Program-made: the position numbers and the translations under genes
Notes under the pieces: generated by a model
Databases searched by the model: none
Seen by the model: only the letters and a program-made list of their open reading frames with translations
What the model was told of the DNA's origin: nothing
Shown here: piece after piece, positions 24,589-35,400 of the stretch
Position numbering within the stretch: the first letter of the stretch is position 1
How the letters are laid out: every line of letters begins with the position of its first letter
Assembly (NCBI RefSeq): GCF_019232825.1
Contig: NZ_JAFAND010000003.1
Location: forward strand, 1-51,455
DNA: 51,455 bases
Reading direction: 5' to 3'
Origin: Paludibacterium sp.
GTDB taxonomy: Bacteria > Pseudomonadota > Gammaproteobacteria > Burkholderiales > Chromobacteriaceae

Positions 24589-27500
24589 ATGCCCCTCCCG
24601 CCCCATGCCAGTACTTACGATATTTTTCCCGGCTATCGCAAGGCGCTCCTCCCGCTAAGCAAAGCGCCCGGCTGGTTCGACCTGGCCCAGTTGGAAACGC
24701 AACCACTCGACAAGACAATCGGGCGGGCGCTCTTGGAACTCAGCGCGCGGCGCCGTCAACTGATCGACGACGCCCAGCAGTTTTTCTCCGCGCAAAGTAC
24801 GCCCCAACCACGCCGCATGCTGGCCGCCCCTCAGGACAGCGGCGCCACCCTTTTGTCCAGTCTTCTCCAGCAGCCGCTCTCGCGCCATCAAGGCGTGGTG
24901 TTCGGCAGCCGTCCGCCGCGCGCTGCCGGCCTACGCGTCATGATCGAGTTGCTTTCCCAGCCCCAAGGCGTTACCACGCTCTATCTGGTCGGCCTGCTGG
25001 CGGACTTGCATCAGGACGATCTCGACCGCTATGGCGCCACGCCCTCGGCAGCCATGCCACCGACGTTGAACGACTATGTCGACGACTACGACAGGCTGCG
25101 CGGCCACCCTGCCGAACACTCGCTGCGGCGTCTGCTCGAGTTGGCCCGCGCCCAAGGCATTCGACTGGTGGCGCTGGAAAACGCCGCGCTGCGCACCGTG
25201 CACAGCAAACAACCGTTGCCGACCCGCACGGCAGTGGAGATCGTCAATTATTACTTCGCTCAGCGCATCACGGCATACCAGCGCCGATTCCGCGGCGCGC
25301 GCTGGCTGGCCTGGACGGATGAGATGCCCCTTGGCCGCTTTGAGGACGTGCCCGGCATCACCGAGCTCACCGACAGTATCGGCGTGCGGCTGAACTTTCC
25401 CGCCTCGCCCGGCGACAGGCCGCTGCCAGCGCTTTACTTGCGCCGCGATCGCGGCGAAGAGGTGGTCGATCCGGCAGGCCAACGTTGTTGGCTACGTGGA
25501 GATCTGCTGCTGTCGCCCAATCCCTTGATCGATCTGGATGCGCTCAATGCCCGTCTTGCCCGCGTCGACGCCTTCGTCCTGCTGGCCCGGCCGGATATCG
25601 GGGAATTCGAGTTACGTTACCGTGCCGGCGACCAATCCATCCTGATCGTGCCGTTGCAACGCGATCCGCGGTCGCCGCACCGTTTTTTCATCGAGCAGCC
25701 GAATGACGTGCGCCCCTGGGGCGACATCCCGCTGCGCCGCTACCGTTCCGTGCAAGCGCTGAGCGATGATCTGCAGCGGCAGCTTGGCATGACCAACGCC
25801 TGGCCAGGGCTGACCCCCATCTTGGACACGCTGGCCAGCCAGCATTCGCCGACAAGGAAAGCCGGCTGGCTGCATACGCCACCACCGGGCATCGAGCGCG
25901 TCATCCCCGGCCAGCCGCTGCCGAGCGCGCGCACCTATGAACTCTCGGGGGGGGCGGTGGCGCTGCTTTTACCGCATACCAGGCGTGGACAGGGACTGGA
26001 TACGCGTTATTCGCCGTATGGATTGACGCCGGCCGAGACGTTGGCGCACCAGCGTTTCATCCACAAGAGAACGCAACTATTGACCGATGCCGAACAGTAT
26101 TACCGCCTCGCCCGACTGCCGGTACGGCCGGCACCGCCGGAGATCGCGCTTGCCGCGCCAATCTCCGACCAACTGGGACAACTGCTGGCGCGCTACCCCG
26201 GCATCGTCGTGGGGGAGGTTCATGCCGAGCACTGGGGCAAACAGCTACTGACCGAACAGATGGCCAGCTTACGCGACCAAGGCGTGCGCACGCTGTATCT
26301 GGAACAGCTGATCACCGAGCAGCATCAAGCTTTATTGGACAAATGGCACGCCGCACCCGACAACGCCATTCCCGAACGCTTGCGCAGTGGACTAGAGGCG
26401 GTCGACCCGGAACACCAAGTCGGCCAGGACTACACTTTCATCGCGCTGGTCAAGGCGGCGCACCGCCACGGCGTCGCCGTGGTCCCCCTCGATTGCTTTG
26501 GCGCCTTCTACACGCACGTGTTGTTCAACGAGCTGCAGCGCATCAAGCTGATGAATTATTACGCCATGCTGCGCATTCGCGAACGGCAAGCGGCGGCACC
26601 CACGGACAAATGGATCGCCCTGGTCGGCAACGCCCACGCCAACCACTTCGGTTCCGTGCCCGGCATCGTCGAGCTGACCGGCGCGGTCGGCCTGCGCGTC
26701 GCCGGCGAGCCGGCCGGGCTCTTGCCGGATACCGGCACCTGGGCCAGCTCGATCGAACTAGGGCAAGGTTTTTTGAAGTCCGATTTCGTCGTCTCCCATC
26801 GGCCGGTGCTGACCGATGGCGAGATCAACGCCCGCCTGCGCGCGCCGGGCGATTTCGCCATCGTCTATGCGCCGGAGCCGAATCGCATGGCGTACGAGCT
26901 GCGCTACCGCGATGCGCGGCGGATTACGGTACTGCCGATCCGCCTCACCCCCAATGGATTGCATTTTTATCTGGCCGACACCCCTTGGCCGGCGATCAAC
27001 CATTTTCAAGTCCTGTCGCTCAAGACATTGAACAAGATGCTGGAGCAGATCGCCAAGCTGCACAACGTCTGGCCCCGCCTGACGCCGCAGCCGATCACCA
27101 CGCTGTCGCCCGAGCAGCGCGACTTGGCGCTGCACCCGGCAGAGGCCGCGCGGCAGTGGCAAGCGGCGTTCGAGGGGCTGCGGCAGGCCACGCTATTGCG
27201 CCAGCTGTTTTTCGCGCCGGCGCAGGACCAGGGCGAGTTCAAGGCGGGCAAGGCCGCTTGGCAGGCCGAGCTCGCCGCCACCCCTCGTTTCGTCGAGGCG
27301 GACCTGGACACGCTCAAACACATCTTCGTCCAACAGGCCCCCACGGCCACGCCCAGACGGCTCGGCGCGTTGTTGGCCGCCGTGGCCGACCGGCAAGCCA
27401 GGCAGGCCGACGAGCTCGCCGAGACATGGCGCGCGCAAATCGCCCGGTTGGGCGGCACGGCGATTCGCCCGCTCGGCCACAACCGCTACCTGAGCGCGAC

Positions 27501-28578
27501 CAACCACCGGCAAGGCGTGTGCGCCGGCCTGTGCGCCCATATGGCGGCCGCCTGGCTGCAAGACGCGGCCGCGCCAGGCCATGCCTACCTCGACGCCTAT
27601 CTGGACAATGTCGAGGCCGCCACACACGCGCCAGACTCGGACAGCGCGCGCCTGCTGGATCTGTCGCTGCTGGCATGGTCGTTTGGCGTGCCGGAAGCCA
27701 AATTCGGCACCACCTCGGTGGCCAGCAGCGCCCCCCTGGCCGGCGTAATCGATCAACTGGAGCGCGCGGGCATACCCGCCGTTTTCAAGCTTTCTTTTGG
27801 CAACCACGCCATGCTGCTGGCCAAAGGCGGTCCGGCGACAACGCGCACTTTCCTGCTGGCCGACCCCAATTTCGGTTATTGCAAACTATCCGACCGGCAG
27901 GCGCTGACCAACGCCCTCGACTGGCACGGCCAATTGGTGCGGCGCTTGCTCCTGCCCGACGAAACCGGAGACAGGATTTTCACCCTGCGCCGCTACCGGG
28001 CGGATCTACCAAAACAAAAGCTCTTTCCTCAGGTGGAAACCGGATGGCTCGCCACGCAGAAGTTGGCCGATCTATGCGCGCTGCCGGCCCGAACAGCGCA
28101 GTTCACCACGCCCCTGACGCAAGACGCGACGTACCGGCAGTTGGCGTGGCGCCTGACCCTGCTCGAATATCGGCAGACACTGCAAGGTCTCGACCCGCTG
28201 AACACGACCAGCCGCATGTTGAGCGACTTGCTGACCCGGCACCAAGCGCCGCAATCGGCGGTGCGTGCCCATGCGCGAGTGCTCAAGATCGTCTTCCGCC
28301 GCCCAAACGCCCTCATCACGCTGGCCGCCCCCGCCGGGCAGGTCTACCCACCGCTGCTCATCGACGGAGCGCGCTATCCGCAAGACATCGCCTTGCTGCA
28401 GAAGCTGGTGTCGCTACAGCAAGACCTCGCCCCGCGCGGCACGCTGTCATTCCTGAGCCGCTGGCTTCGCCCGCGCCAGGCGCCGGTGAGGGAAATCGAC
28501 CGCGATGTGTTGAGCGCCTCGCTGCCGGACGACGCGATTGAGCGCTTCTTGATATCGTCGCCGGCGCGGCCGTTTTAG
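24589..28578 (+). CDS. Giant toxin-like protein 2: Tiki-like x2 (B intact) + papain-like Cys domain
   Basis: 1329 aa; GGAGA lies 6 bases before the ATG. Module A (about 50-410, Trp405 in NAWPGLTP) lacks the catalytic motifs: VVFGSRPP at the first site, WTDEMPLGRF at the second. Module B (about 480-832, Trp828 in NVWPRLTP) keeps both: VVGEVHAEH (Glu543, His545) and VGNAHANHF (Gly680, His683, His686), the GE-x-H and GxxH pattern of Tiki/ChaN/EreA-type enzymes. The papain-like domain has Cys978 (GVCAGLCAHMAAAW), His1073 (GNHAMLLA) and Asp1092 (LLADPNFG). The tail has EIDRDVLSASLPDD. By family knowledge the Tiki fold includes metalloproteases, esterases and the C2 domain of Pasteurella multocida toxin. 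Two catalytic activities in one protein are possible. There is no export signal. The 3' end holds copy 2 of the leader element. Confidence 0.8.
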   Translation: MPLPPHASTYDIFPGYRKALLPLSKAPGWFDLAQLETQPLDKTIGRALLELSARRRQLIDDAQQFFSAQSTPQPRRMLAAPQDSGATLLSSLLQQPLSRHQGVVFGSRPPRAAGLRVMIELLSQPQGVTTLYLVGLLADLHQDDLDRYGATPSAAMPPTLNDYVDDYDRLRGHPAEHSLRRLLELARAQGIRLVALENAALRTVHSKQPLPTRTAVEIVNYYFAQRITAYQRRFRGARWLAWTDEMPLGRFEDVPGITELTDSIGVRLNFPASPGDRPLPALYLRRDRGEEVVDPAGQRCWLRGDLLLSPNPLIDLDALNARLARVDAFVLLARPDIGEFELRYRAGDQSILIVPLQRDPRSPHRFFIEQPNDVRPWGDIPLRRYRSVQALSDDLQRQLGMTNAWPGLTPILDTLASQHSPTRKAGWLHTPPPGIERVIPGQPLPSARTYELSGGAVALLLPHTRRGQGLDTRYSPYGLTPAETLAHQRFIHKRTQLLTDAEQYYRLARLPVRPAPPEIALAAPISDQLGQLLARYPGIVVGEVHAEHWGKQLLTEQMASLRDQGVRTLYLEQLITEQHQALLDKWHAAPDNAIPERLRSGLEAVDPEHQVGQDYTFIALVKAAHRHGVAVVPLDCFGAFYTHVLFNELQRIKLMNYYAMLRIRERQAAAPTDKWIALVGNAHANHFGSVPGIVELTGAVGLRVAGEPAGLLPDTGTWASSIELGQGFLKSDFVVSHRPVLTDGEINARLRAPGDFAIVYAPEPNRMAYELRYRDARRITVLPIRLTPNGLHFYLADTPWPAINHFQVLSLKTLNKMLEQIAKLHNVWPRLTPQPITTLSPEQRDLALHPAEAARQWQAAFEGLRQATLLRQLFFAPAQDQGEFKAGKAAWQAELAATPRFVEADLDTLKHIFVQQAPTATPRRLGALLAAVADRQARQADELAETWRAQIARLGGTAIRPLGHNRYLSATNHRQGVCAGLCAHMAAAWLQDAAAPGHAYLDAYLDNVEAATHAPDSDSARLLDLSLLAWSFGVPEAKFGTTSVASSAPLAGVIDQLERAGIPAVFKLSFGNHAMLLAKGGPATTRTFLLADPNFGYCKLSDRQALTNALDWHGQLVRRLLLPDETGDRIFTLRRYRADLPKQKLFPQVETGWLATQKLADLCALPARTAQFTTPLTQDATYRQLAWRLTLLEYRQTLQGLDPLNTTSRMLSDLLTRHQAPQSAVRAHARVLKIVFRRPNALITLAAPAGQVYPPLLIDGARYPQDIALLQKLVSLQQDLAPRGTLSFLSRWLRPRQAPVREIDRDVLSASLPDDAIERFLISSPARPF
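28540..28559 (+). repeat. Conserved 20-base leader element, copy 2
   Basis: The copy contains TTCTTGATATCGTC and lies inside the last codons of toxin gene 2, ending 52 bases before the start of gene 3. Here it also encodes ERFLIS. The frame upstream of gene 1 would encode the same peptide, but the third copy is out of phase with the preceding gene, so conservation acts on DNA. Confidence 0.6.
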
Positions 28579-28611
28579 CGTGTCTCCCCATGTCATCACC
28601 GGGAGGCCGCC

Positions 28612-31600
28612 ATGCCCACGACCGACTACACCGTCCCCCATCATGTTCGCCCGGCCATTGCGCAACTCGCCAACACGCCGACAGGCCTCGCCTTGCGTCA
28701 GTGGGACGACGCCGGCGACAGCAACCTCAAATCGGCGCATCAAGCGCTGCTCGACGCACAACGGCGCCTGCAGACCGACGCCAAGGCCTACTTTACCCGC
28801 CTCGCCATGCCGCGCGCACCCGCCGTCCTCGATCGCGACGGCGCGCCCGCCCACCTCGCCGACCGTCTCGGCGCGCTACTACGCCGAGACGGCGGCATCG
28901 TTCTCGGCGGCATGCCGTTGCCGCCAATCGATAGCACGCCATTGATCGCATTGCTGGCCACGCTGAAGCAACAAGGGGCCGGCACCCTGTTTATCGCCGG
29001 GCTGCTGGCCGACGTGCATCAGGACGCGCTCGACCGCTGCGTCTCCGAGCCGCAAACGCCCTTGCCGGACACGCTGACCGCGTTCGCGGGTGCCACGATG
29101 ACGCGCTTACTGCAAGGCGCACGCCAGCACGGTTACCGCCTCGTGGCGCTAGACTGCGCCGCCACCGTGGCCAACGCCGCGCTCGCGCCGCGCGAACGCG
29201 CCGAAATCGCCAACTACTTTGCGCAGCTCGTCATCGGCGAATACGCCAGCCAGCCAACGCACGCGCTCTGGCTCGCCTGGTTGGATGAAACCCGGCTCAG
29301 TCGTTTCGACGATGTGCCGGGCATGGCGGCGCTGACCGGCGCCGCCGGGGTGCGCCTGCGTCTCGCCAGCGCGCAGCCGGCGATGCGGCAGGATCATGGT
29401 GAACAGGTAGTGCGGACCGACGGCACACGCTACTGGGTCAAAAGCGATTGGCTGTTGAGTTCCCATCCCTTGATCGGGCAAGCGCGGCTACGCGCACGCC
29501 TACACGATGCCGGCACCTTCGCCATCGTCGCGCGGCCGGAAAGCGGCGAATTCGAGCTGTGCCACCGCGCGCACGACCTATCGCTGATCACCACCCCCAT
29601 TCAGCGCGACCATGTCTCGCCACAGCTGTTCTTCATCGAACGCGACGATGCCGGCGCGCATTGGCAACCGGTACTGCGCCGCCGCTACCGCGATCTGTCC
29701 GCATTGCGCCAGGCGCTGCAGGAAATCGAGATGGTCGACGCCTGGCCTGACGCGACCCCCGTGCTGGAGACCGCAGCGCTCGGCGATGCCGGCGAGCGGC
29801 GCGCTGGCGTCATCGCACTGCCGGACGCCGTTACGCCGACGTCCGGCCTGCGGGTCTATGAGCACGGCGGCGAGGATGCCGCACAATTGGAAGCCATCGC
29901 GCGCGAAGAATCGCGCGGCTTGGATTTGCGCTACGTCAGCCCCTTGCTGAGCGAGCCGGACCGCCAGCTACGAAAGCGCTTCGCCAGCAAACGCGAAAGA
30001 TTGCTCACCGATGCGGCGTTGTTCTTCCGGCAACCCACCTTGCCAGCCCGCCCCCCGATGCCGACGCTCGCGCCGGAGCTGGCCATGGCCGAGGCGCTCA
30101 ACCGACTGCTCGCGCACTACCCCGGCATCGTTTTCGGCGAATCGCATCAAGACTGCCACAGCAAGCAGCTGTTGATCGAGCACATGCCGGCGCTGCATAG
30201 CGCCGGGGTACGCACGCTGTATTTCGAACACTTGCTGGCCGATCGGCATCAGCCGCTGCTCGACGCTTGGCACGCCGACCCCGGCGCGCCGATGCCGGCG
30301 GCATTGCAAAGCTATCTCCAGTGGCAAGACCGCGGCCAACGCGTCGCCGGCAACGCCAATTTCACCGCGCTGGCGCAGGCGGCTCACCGTCATGGCATCG
30401 CCATCGTCGCCATCGATTGCTTCAGCAGCTATTTCACCAAGGACTTGCTTGGCGCATTCGATCGACAGCAATTGATGAACTACTATGCCATGCGGCGCAT
30501 CGAAGCGCGGCAAAGCCAAATGCCCGGCGCCAAATGGATCGCACTGGTGGGCAGTACCCATGTCACCCGGTTCGGCAACGTCCCCGGCCTCATGGAACTC
30601 ACCGGCGCCACGGGGCTGTTCGTGCGCGGCGCGCCCGTGGGCATCCGCCCCGACGTGGGCGCTTGGGTCAGCACTTGGAGCAATGACGCCACGCCACAGC
30701 ACTTTCTGCGGGCGGACTGGGTCACCTCCGCGCTGCCGCCTCTGCCAGAACCCACGCTGCAGGCCAAGCTGGAGGTTAACGGGGATTTCGTCATCGTCGC
30801 CCACGCCGCCCCCGCCGTCGCGGCTTACGCGCTGTATTACCGCGACGGCGAGCGTATCGTCGCGCTGCCGGTCACCCGCTCCGGCACCGGCAAGCGGCTG
30901 ACGCTGCCCGCGCCGCCCTGGAAGGCCGCGTATGGCCAGCACTTCGCCGATGTGGCGAGCCTGGCGCAATTTCTTCAGCAAAGACAGGCGATGCGCGACG
31001 TCGCACCACTCTCCCGCGGCAGCTTTAGTGAATCATCCGGTGAGGCGGCTGCCGAAACAGCCGAGCAAACGGCGCCGGTTTCGGAGCGATTCGAACGCCA
31101 ACGGCAGTCGGTGCTGCTGTGCCAGGTTTTTTTTGCCGACGGCGATAGTCGCGCCGCCTTCAAAGCGGGCAAAGCCGGCTGGCAGCACGAGCTGCCGGCG
31201 CTCGGGCTCGCCACCGACGCGCCTCTCGATCGGCTCAAAGCGGTGTTTGCCTGGCAAGCCGCCACGCTTTTCCCTCGCCAGCAAGGCGCCCTGCTGGCGG
31301 CCATCGGCGAGCGGCAAGCCGCGCTGGCGGCGCAACAGACAGTCGATTGGCAGACCCAGGCGGCGCTGCGCGGCGGCATGACGACGCGGCGCATTGCACA
31401 CAATCGCTATCTGGCCGCCGCCGGACATCAGCAAGGCATGTGCGCGAGCCTAACCGCGCATTTGGCGGCCGTATGGCTCACGGACCGCCGCCAAGGCGGC
31501 AACAGCCATTTCGATGGGTATCTGAACGGACTAGAGGCGGCCATTCGCCAGCCCGACACCCCTGAGGCCCGGCTGCTCGACCTCGCGCTCGTCGCCTGGC

Positions 31601-32469
31601 GTCTCGCGCCGGACAAACAGGCTTTCGGCCGGCACCCGCCGGCCAGCGGGCTCTCCGTGGCCGACGTGCTGGCCCGGCTCGATGCCGCCGCCGCGCCGGC
31701 GGTATTCGAACTGGCACTCGGCAGTCACGCCATGTTGCTCGCCAAGGGCGGCACGACAGGCGCCGAGGGGTATGTGCTCGCCGACCCCAATTTCGGCCGC
31801 TGCGACATTCCCAGCCGGCAGGCGCTGCCGGCGCTGCTCGACTGGCACGGCAAACTGATGCGGCAGCTGTTCTCGCCCGATGCCGCCAAGCCGGTGTTTT
31901 CGCTGCGCCGCTACCGCGACGATCTGCCCGAACAAAGTTTGTTCGCCGCCAACAAGGTCGGCCCGCCGCTGAAAGCACTGCGCCTCGCCGACCTGGGGGC
32001 CCTGCCTGCGCTGGCCGAAGCCGACTTCGGGCGTCTCGCGCGCCGGCTCACCGTCGCCGACTATCGCCGGCGGCTGCAAACAACAGGCGCCGAACCCTTT
32101 GCCGCGCTACTCGGAGAGTTGCTCGACCGCCACCAGGCGCCCGTCGCGATGACCCGCGCGCCGGCACGGGCGATCAGGATCGCTTTTCGTGGGGAGGACG
32201 CTTTCATCACCTTGCGCGGCGCGGAAGGGCTGGCGCTGCCGCCGCTTCGCATCGATGGCGCGAGCCACTCCGAAGACGTCGCGCGGCTGCGTCAGGTCAA
32301 GGCGCTGCTACATGAACTGACGGATGACAATACCCTCGCCCGCATTGGCCGGCTGCTGCTGCCGCGACGGGCGCCGGCGTGGGAGGTCGACCGCCAGGTC
32401 CTGACCGCCGCGCTGCCTGATCCGCTCCCCTCCCCGCCGCCCCATAAGGAGTCCACTGATGTCTATTGA
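28612..32469 (+). CDS. Giant toxin-like protein 3: Tiki-like x2 (B intact) + papain-like Cys domain
   Basis: 1285 aa; GGGAGG lies 5 bases before the ATG. Module A (about 45-385, Trp378 in DAWPDATP) is degenerate (VLGGMPLP at the first site, WLDETRLSRF at the second). Module B (about 450-800) keeps FGESHQDCH (Glu510, His512) and VGSTH (His650). It has lost the NVWPxxTP end that the paralogues share and carries a Ser/Glu/Ala-rich linker instead. The papain-like domain has Cys944 (QGMCASLTAHLAAVW), His1039 (GSHAMLLA) and Asp1058 (VLADPNFG), with the same spacing (95 and 19 residues) as protein 2. The tail ends EVDRQVLTAALPD followed by Pro/His/Lys residues. The gene overlaps the next by 11 bases, so the two are translationally coupled. 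The function is inferred as for protein 2. Confidence 0.8.
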   Translation: MPTTDYTVPHHVRPAIAQLANTPTGLALRQWDDAGDSNLKSAHQALLDAQRRLQTDAKAYFTRLAMPRAPAVLDRDGAPAHLADRLGALLRRDGGIVLGGMPLPPIDSTPLIALLATLKQQGAGTLFIAGLLADVHQDALDRCVSEPQTPLPDTLTAFAGATMTRLLQGARQHGYRLVALDCAATVANAALAPRERAEIANYFAQLVIGEYASQPTHALWLAWLDETRLSRFDDVPGMAALTGAAGVRLRLASAQPAMRQDHGEQVVRTDGTRYWVKSDWLLSSHPLIGQARLRARLHDAGTFAIVARPESGEFELCHRAHDLSLITTPIQRDHVSPQLFFIERDDAGAHWQPVLRRRYRDLSALRQALQEIEMVDAWPDATPVLETAALGDAGERRAGVIALPDAVTPTSGLRVYEHGGEDAAQLEAIAREESRGLDLRYVSPLLSEPDRQLRKRFASKRERLLTDAALFFRQPTLPARPPMPTLAPELAMAEALNRLLAHYPGIVFGESHQDCHSKQLLIEHMPALHSAGVRTLYFEHLLADRHQPLLDAWHADPGAPMPAALQSYLQWQDRGQRVAGNANFTALAQAAHRHGIAIVAIDCFSSYFTKDLLGAFDRQQLMNYYAMRRIEARQSQMPGAKWIALVGSTHVTRFGNVPGLMELTGATGLFVRGAPVGIRPDVGAWVSTWSNDATPQHFLRADWVTSALPPLPEPTLQAKLEVNGDFVIVAHAAPAVAAYALYYRDGERIVALPVTRSGTGKRLTLPAPPWKAAYGQHFADVASLAQFLQQRQAMRDVAPLSRGSFSESSGEAAAETAEQTAPVSERFERQRQSVLLCQVFFADGDSRAAFKAGKAGWQHELPALGLATDAPLDRLKAVFAWQAATLFPRQQGALLAAIGERQAALAAQQTVDWQTQAALRGGMTTRRIAHNRYLAAAGHQQGMCASLTAHLAAVWLTDRRQGGNSHFDGYLNGLEAAIRQPDTPEARLLDLALVAWRLAPDKQAFGRHPPASGLSVADVLARLDAAAAPAVFELALGSHAMLLAKGGTTGAEGYVLADPNFGRCDIPSRQALPALLDWHGKLMRQLFSPDAAKPVFSLRRYRDDLPEQSLFAANKVGPPLKALRLADLGALPALAEADFGRLARRLTVADYRRRLQTTGAEPFAALLGELLDRHQAPVAMTRAPARAIRIAFRGEDAFITLRGAEGLALPPLRIDGASHSEDVARLRQVKALLHELTDDNTLARIGRLLLPRRAPAWEVDRQVLTAALPDPLPSPPPHKESTDVY

Positions 32470-35400
32470 AGCATTTCTCGTTGCCGCGGCGCACCGTCCT
32501 ATTCTGATGCGACTAGCCAACCGGCCGCAGGGCTTGGCCGGCGCGCTGGGCGACGCCGCGCTCAGCGGGGAGGAAACGCAAGCATTGCAAGCATTGAACC
32601 AATGTCAGGGTCTGCTCCTGGCGAGAGCCGCCCTGGCCGCCGACGATGGCAATCGCACGCGCTCAGACATTTCCTCGCTGGAAAACGACCGCCCACGGAC
32701 GGCTGAGGCCCATCTGACCGAGCTGCTGAGCCGGCACAATGTACTGATCGGCACGCGCATCGGCCATCATGGCCTGGCACAGTTGATCTCTGCACTGGCG
32801 CAGTCCGCCAACGGCATCCACACCCTTTATCTCGCCGGGCTATGGGTGGATGGCCATCAAACCGCGCTCGATCAATACAACACGGCCACCGACGCGGGCA
32901 TGCCGGCAGCCTTGCGCGAACGCGTTGCGGCGCTGGATCAGCACGCGCAACGACCCGCTGCCGCCTCGCTGCGGCGACTGATGGAGGTCGCCCACAGTCA
33001 GCGCATCCGGCTCGCCGCACTCGACTGCGCCGCCTGCGATGTTAGCCAGAGCCTCGCTGCCCGTCTGGGCGCGCGCAAGATCCTGGCGGCCGTCAACCAC
33101 TTCGCCCAGCTGCGCATCAAGACGGATCAACGCGATACCGGCGGGCAACACTGGCTTGCCTGCCTGAGCGAAACGCGGGTCAATCGATTCGAGGGCATTG
33201 CCGGCGTCGCGGAATCCACCGGCGGCATCGGCGTGAGGCTGCAATGGCGCCAAGACGCCACAGTGGCGGAGCCCGTGCACCTGCAGCGCGACGGCGGAGA
33301 GCGCGTCACGCCTCCTGGCGAACCGACGTATTGGATCAAAACCGATTTGTTGATGACGCCCCATCCGCTGCTCAGCCGCAACGCCTTGGAGGAAAAGCTC
33401 GCATTGCCCGGCAGCTTTCTCGTCTTGACACGACCGGACATCGGCGAGGAAGACTATGAATTGCATCTTCACGACAGCGATCATGACATCGCGCTGACGC
33501 TCATCATGCGCGACCTCGCCACGCGCGCCTTTCACGTCGAGGCGGACCGGCCGGCGCAATGGCCAAACTGGCAACGGATAGCACAGCAGCGCTATCCCAG
33601 TTTGCGCGCTTTGCGCGCTGACCTGCAAAGCATCGGCATGCGCGATCTGTGGCCCGATGTGACGCCGGTACTGCTAAGCGAGGCACGGCGCCTCGCCGCC
33701 GAACGGCCTGCCGGGCTACTGCGCCGCGCCTCGCCGGCCAGCCGCTACCAGCTCTCCGGCGCCGAGATCGCCTGGGTGCGCGCGCATCTCACCGAATTTG
33801 ACATCATGGAGCGCAGCGACCCGGGCGGTTATCAAAACGATTTACTGCTGACCGACAGCGAACGTTTTTTTCAACGACCCAGTTTGCCCGCGCGTGCACA
33901 ACCGCCGGCATTCGCGCCCGACCTGCCGCCTGACGCGCTGTTTGACCTGCTGTTAACGCATCACCCTGGCATCGTCATCGGCGAGACGCGCCTTGCCGGC
34001 GCGAGCGACGCGGGCAGAACCTGGGCCCGGCGGATACTGGCCGAGCAATTGCCAAGGCTGAGTCAGGCGGGCGTCGATATGTTGTTTACCGATCTGCTGA
34101 GCAGCGAGCCGCACCAGCCGCTGTTGGATGCCTGGCCGCCGTTGGCCGATGCGCCGCTGCCCGAGGCCATCCGGCAACATCTGGCCCAGCGGCTGCCCGC
34201 GCGCGAAGTCGAGCCCATGGTCGCGCTGCTGCAGAACGCGCACCGCCACGGCATCGGCATCACCGCGCTCGATTGCTTCCTCATCAGCCGCATCGCCCCC
34301 GGCCCCTTGCAGGTGAAGGTGCGCAACTTTTACGCGCAGCGTTGCATCCGCGCACATCGCACAGGCAATAAATGGATCGCGCTGACCGAGGCCGGGCAGG
34401 CGTGCCATTTCCAAACCAACACCATGCTCGCGGGGATCCCCGGCGTCGCGCTGTTGACCGGCGCCATCGGCCTGCTGTTTGCCGGGCGTCCTTTGTCCAC
34501 GCTGCCGGATACCGGAAACTGGCAGCGCGACGCGGGCGGACTGCGGTTCATTCAGGCCGACTTCATTGCCGCGCCGCGGCCGCCGATGGCGGACGGCGCC
34601 ATCAACACCAAACTGGAACGCGAGGGCGATTTCGCCGTCGTCTACGCACCGGATGCCGCCACGATGGCGTATGAGCTGCGCTATCACCACGCCGGCAGGA
34701 TCTTCGTGCTGCCCATCCGTTTCAGCGAGGAAGGCGACGTCGAATTATCGCCCCCGTCGTGGCTGCCGATCGACGTCGAATACGAAGCGCTCGACGCGTT
34801 TGTCCATGAGTTGTCTGCGGCAAGCGGGCGCCGCAACGTGTGGCCAGACGTCACACCGCAACCGGACTATTCGTTGCCGCTGCCGCAACGCCGCGCCTTG
34901 CTCGGCGCCGAACTGGCGGCACAACAAATGCTGGCGCAATTCGAACTGCAACGGGAAGCCGCGTTGCAACATTTGGTGTTCTTCTCCAACACCGCCATCC
35001 GCAACCTCTTTCGTCAGGGCAAAGCGGCCTGGCAAGACGAGCTTGTGCTGCTGGGGCTCACACCCGACATGCCGATCGAGAACATCAAGCAATACTTCGC
35101 GTTGCGCATCCACCAGTTGAGTGCCCGCCAACAGGGCGCGCTCTTGGCTGCGATCGCCGACAAGCAAAACCAGGCGGCAACACGCGTAGCCGACACCTGG
35201 GTCGAGCAGGTATTGCGACAGCGCGTCACGGCGCTGCGCCGCATCGCCCACAACCGCTATCTCGCCATCTCCGAGCACCAGCCCGGGCTATGCGCCGGTT
35301 TGGTCAGCCATTTCGCCGCCGCCTGGCAGCTTGATCGGCGCGCAGCGGACACGTCCACGGCCTTTAACGCCTATCTCGACAATCTGCAAGCCGCCACCAC

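Noticed and set aside
26343-28541. 732-codon open frame inside toxin gene 2
   Set aside because: Same-strand out-of-frame shadow of the papain-like region; Arg/Ala-rich with no motifs and no ribosome site.
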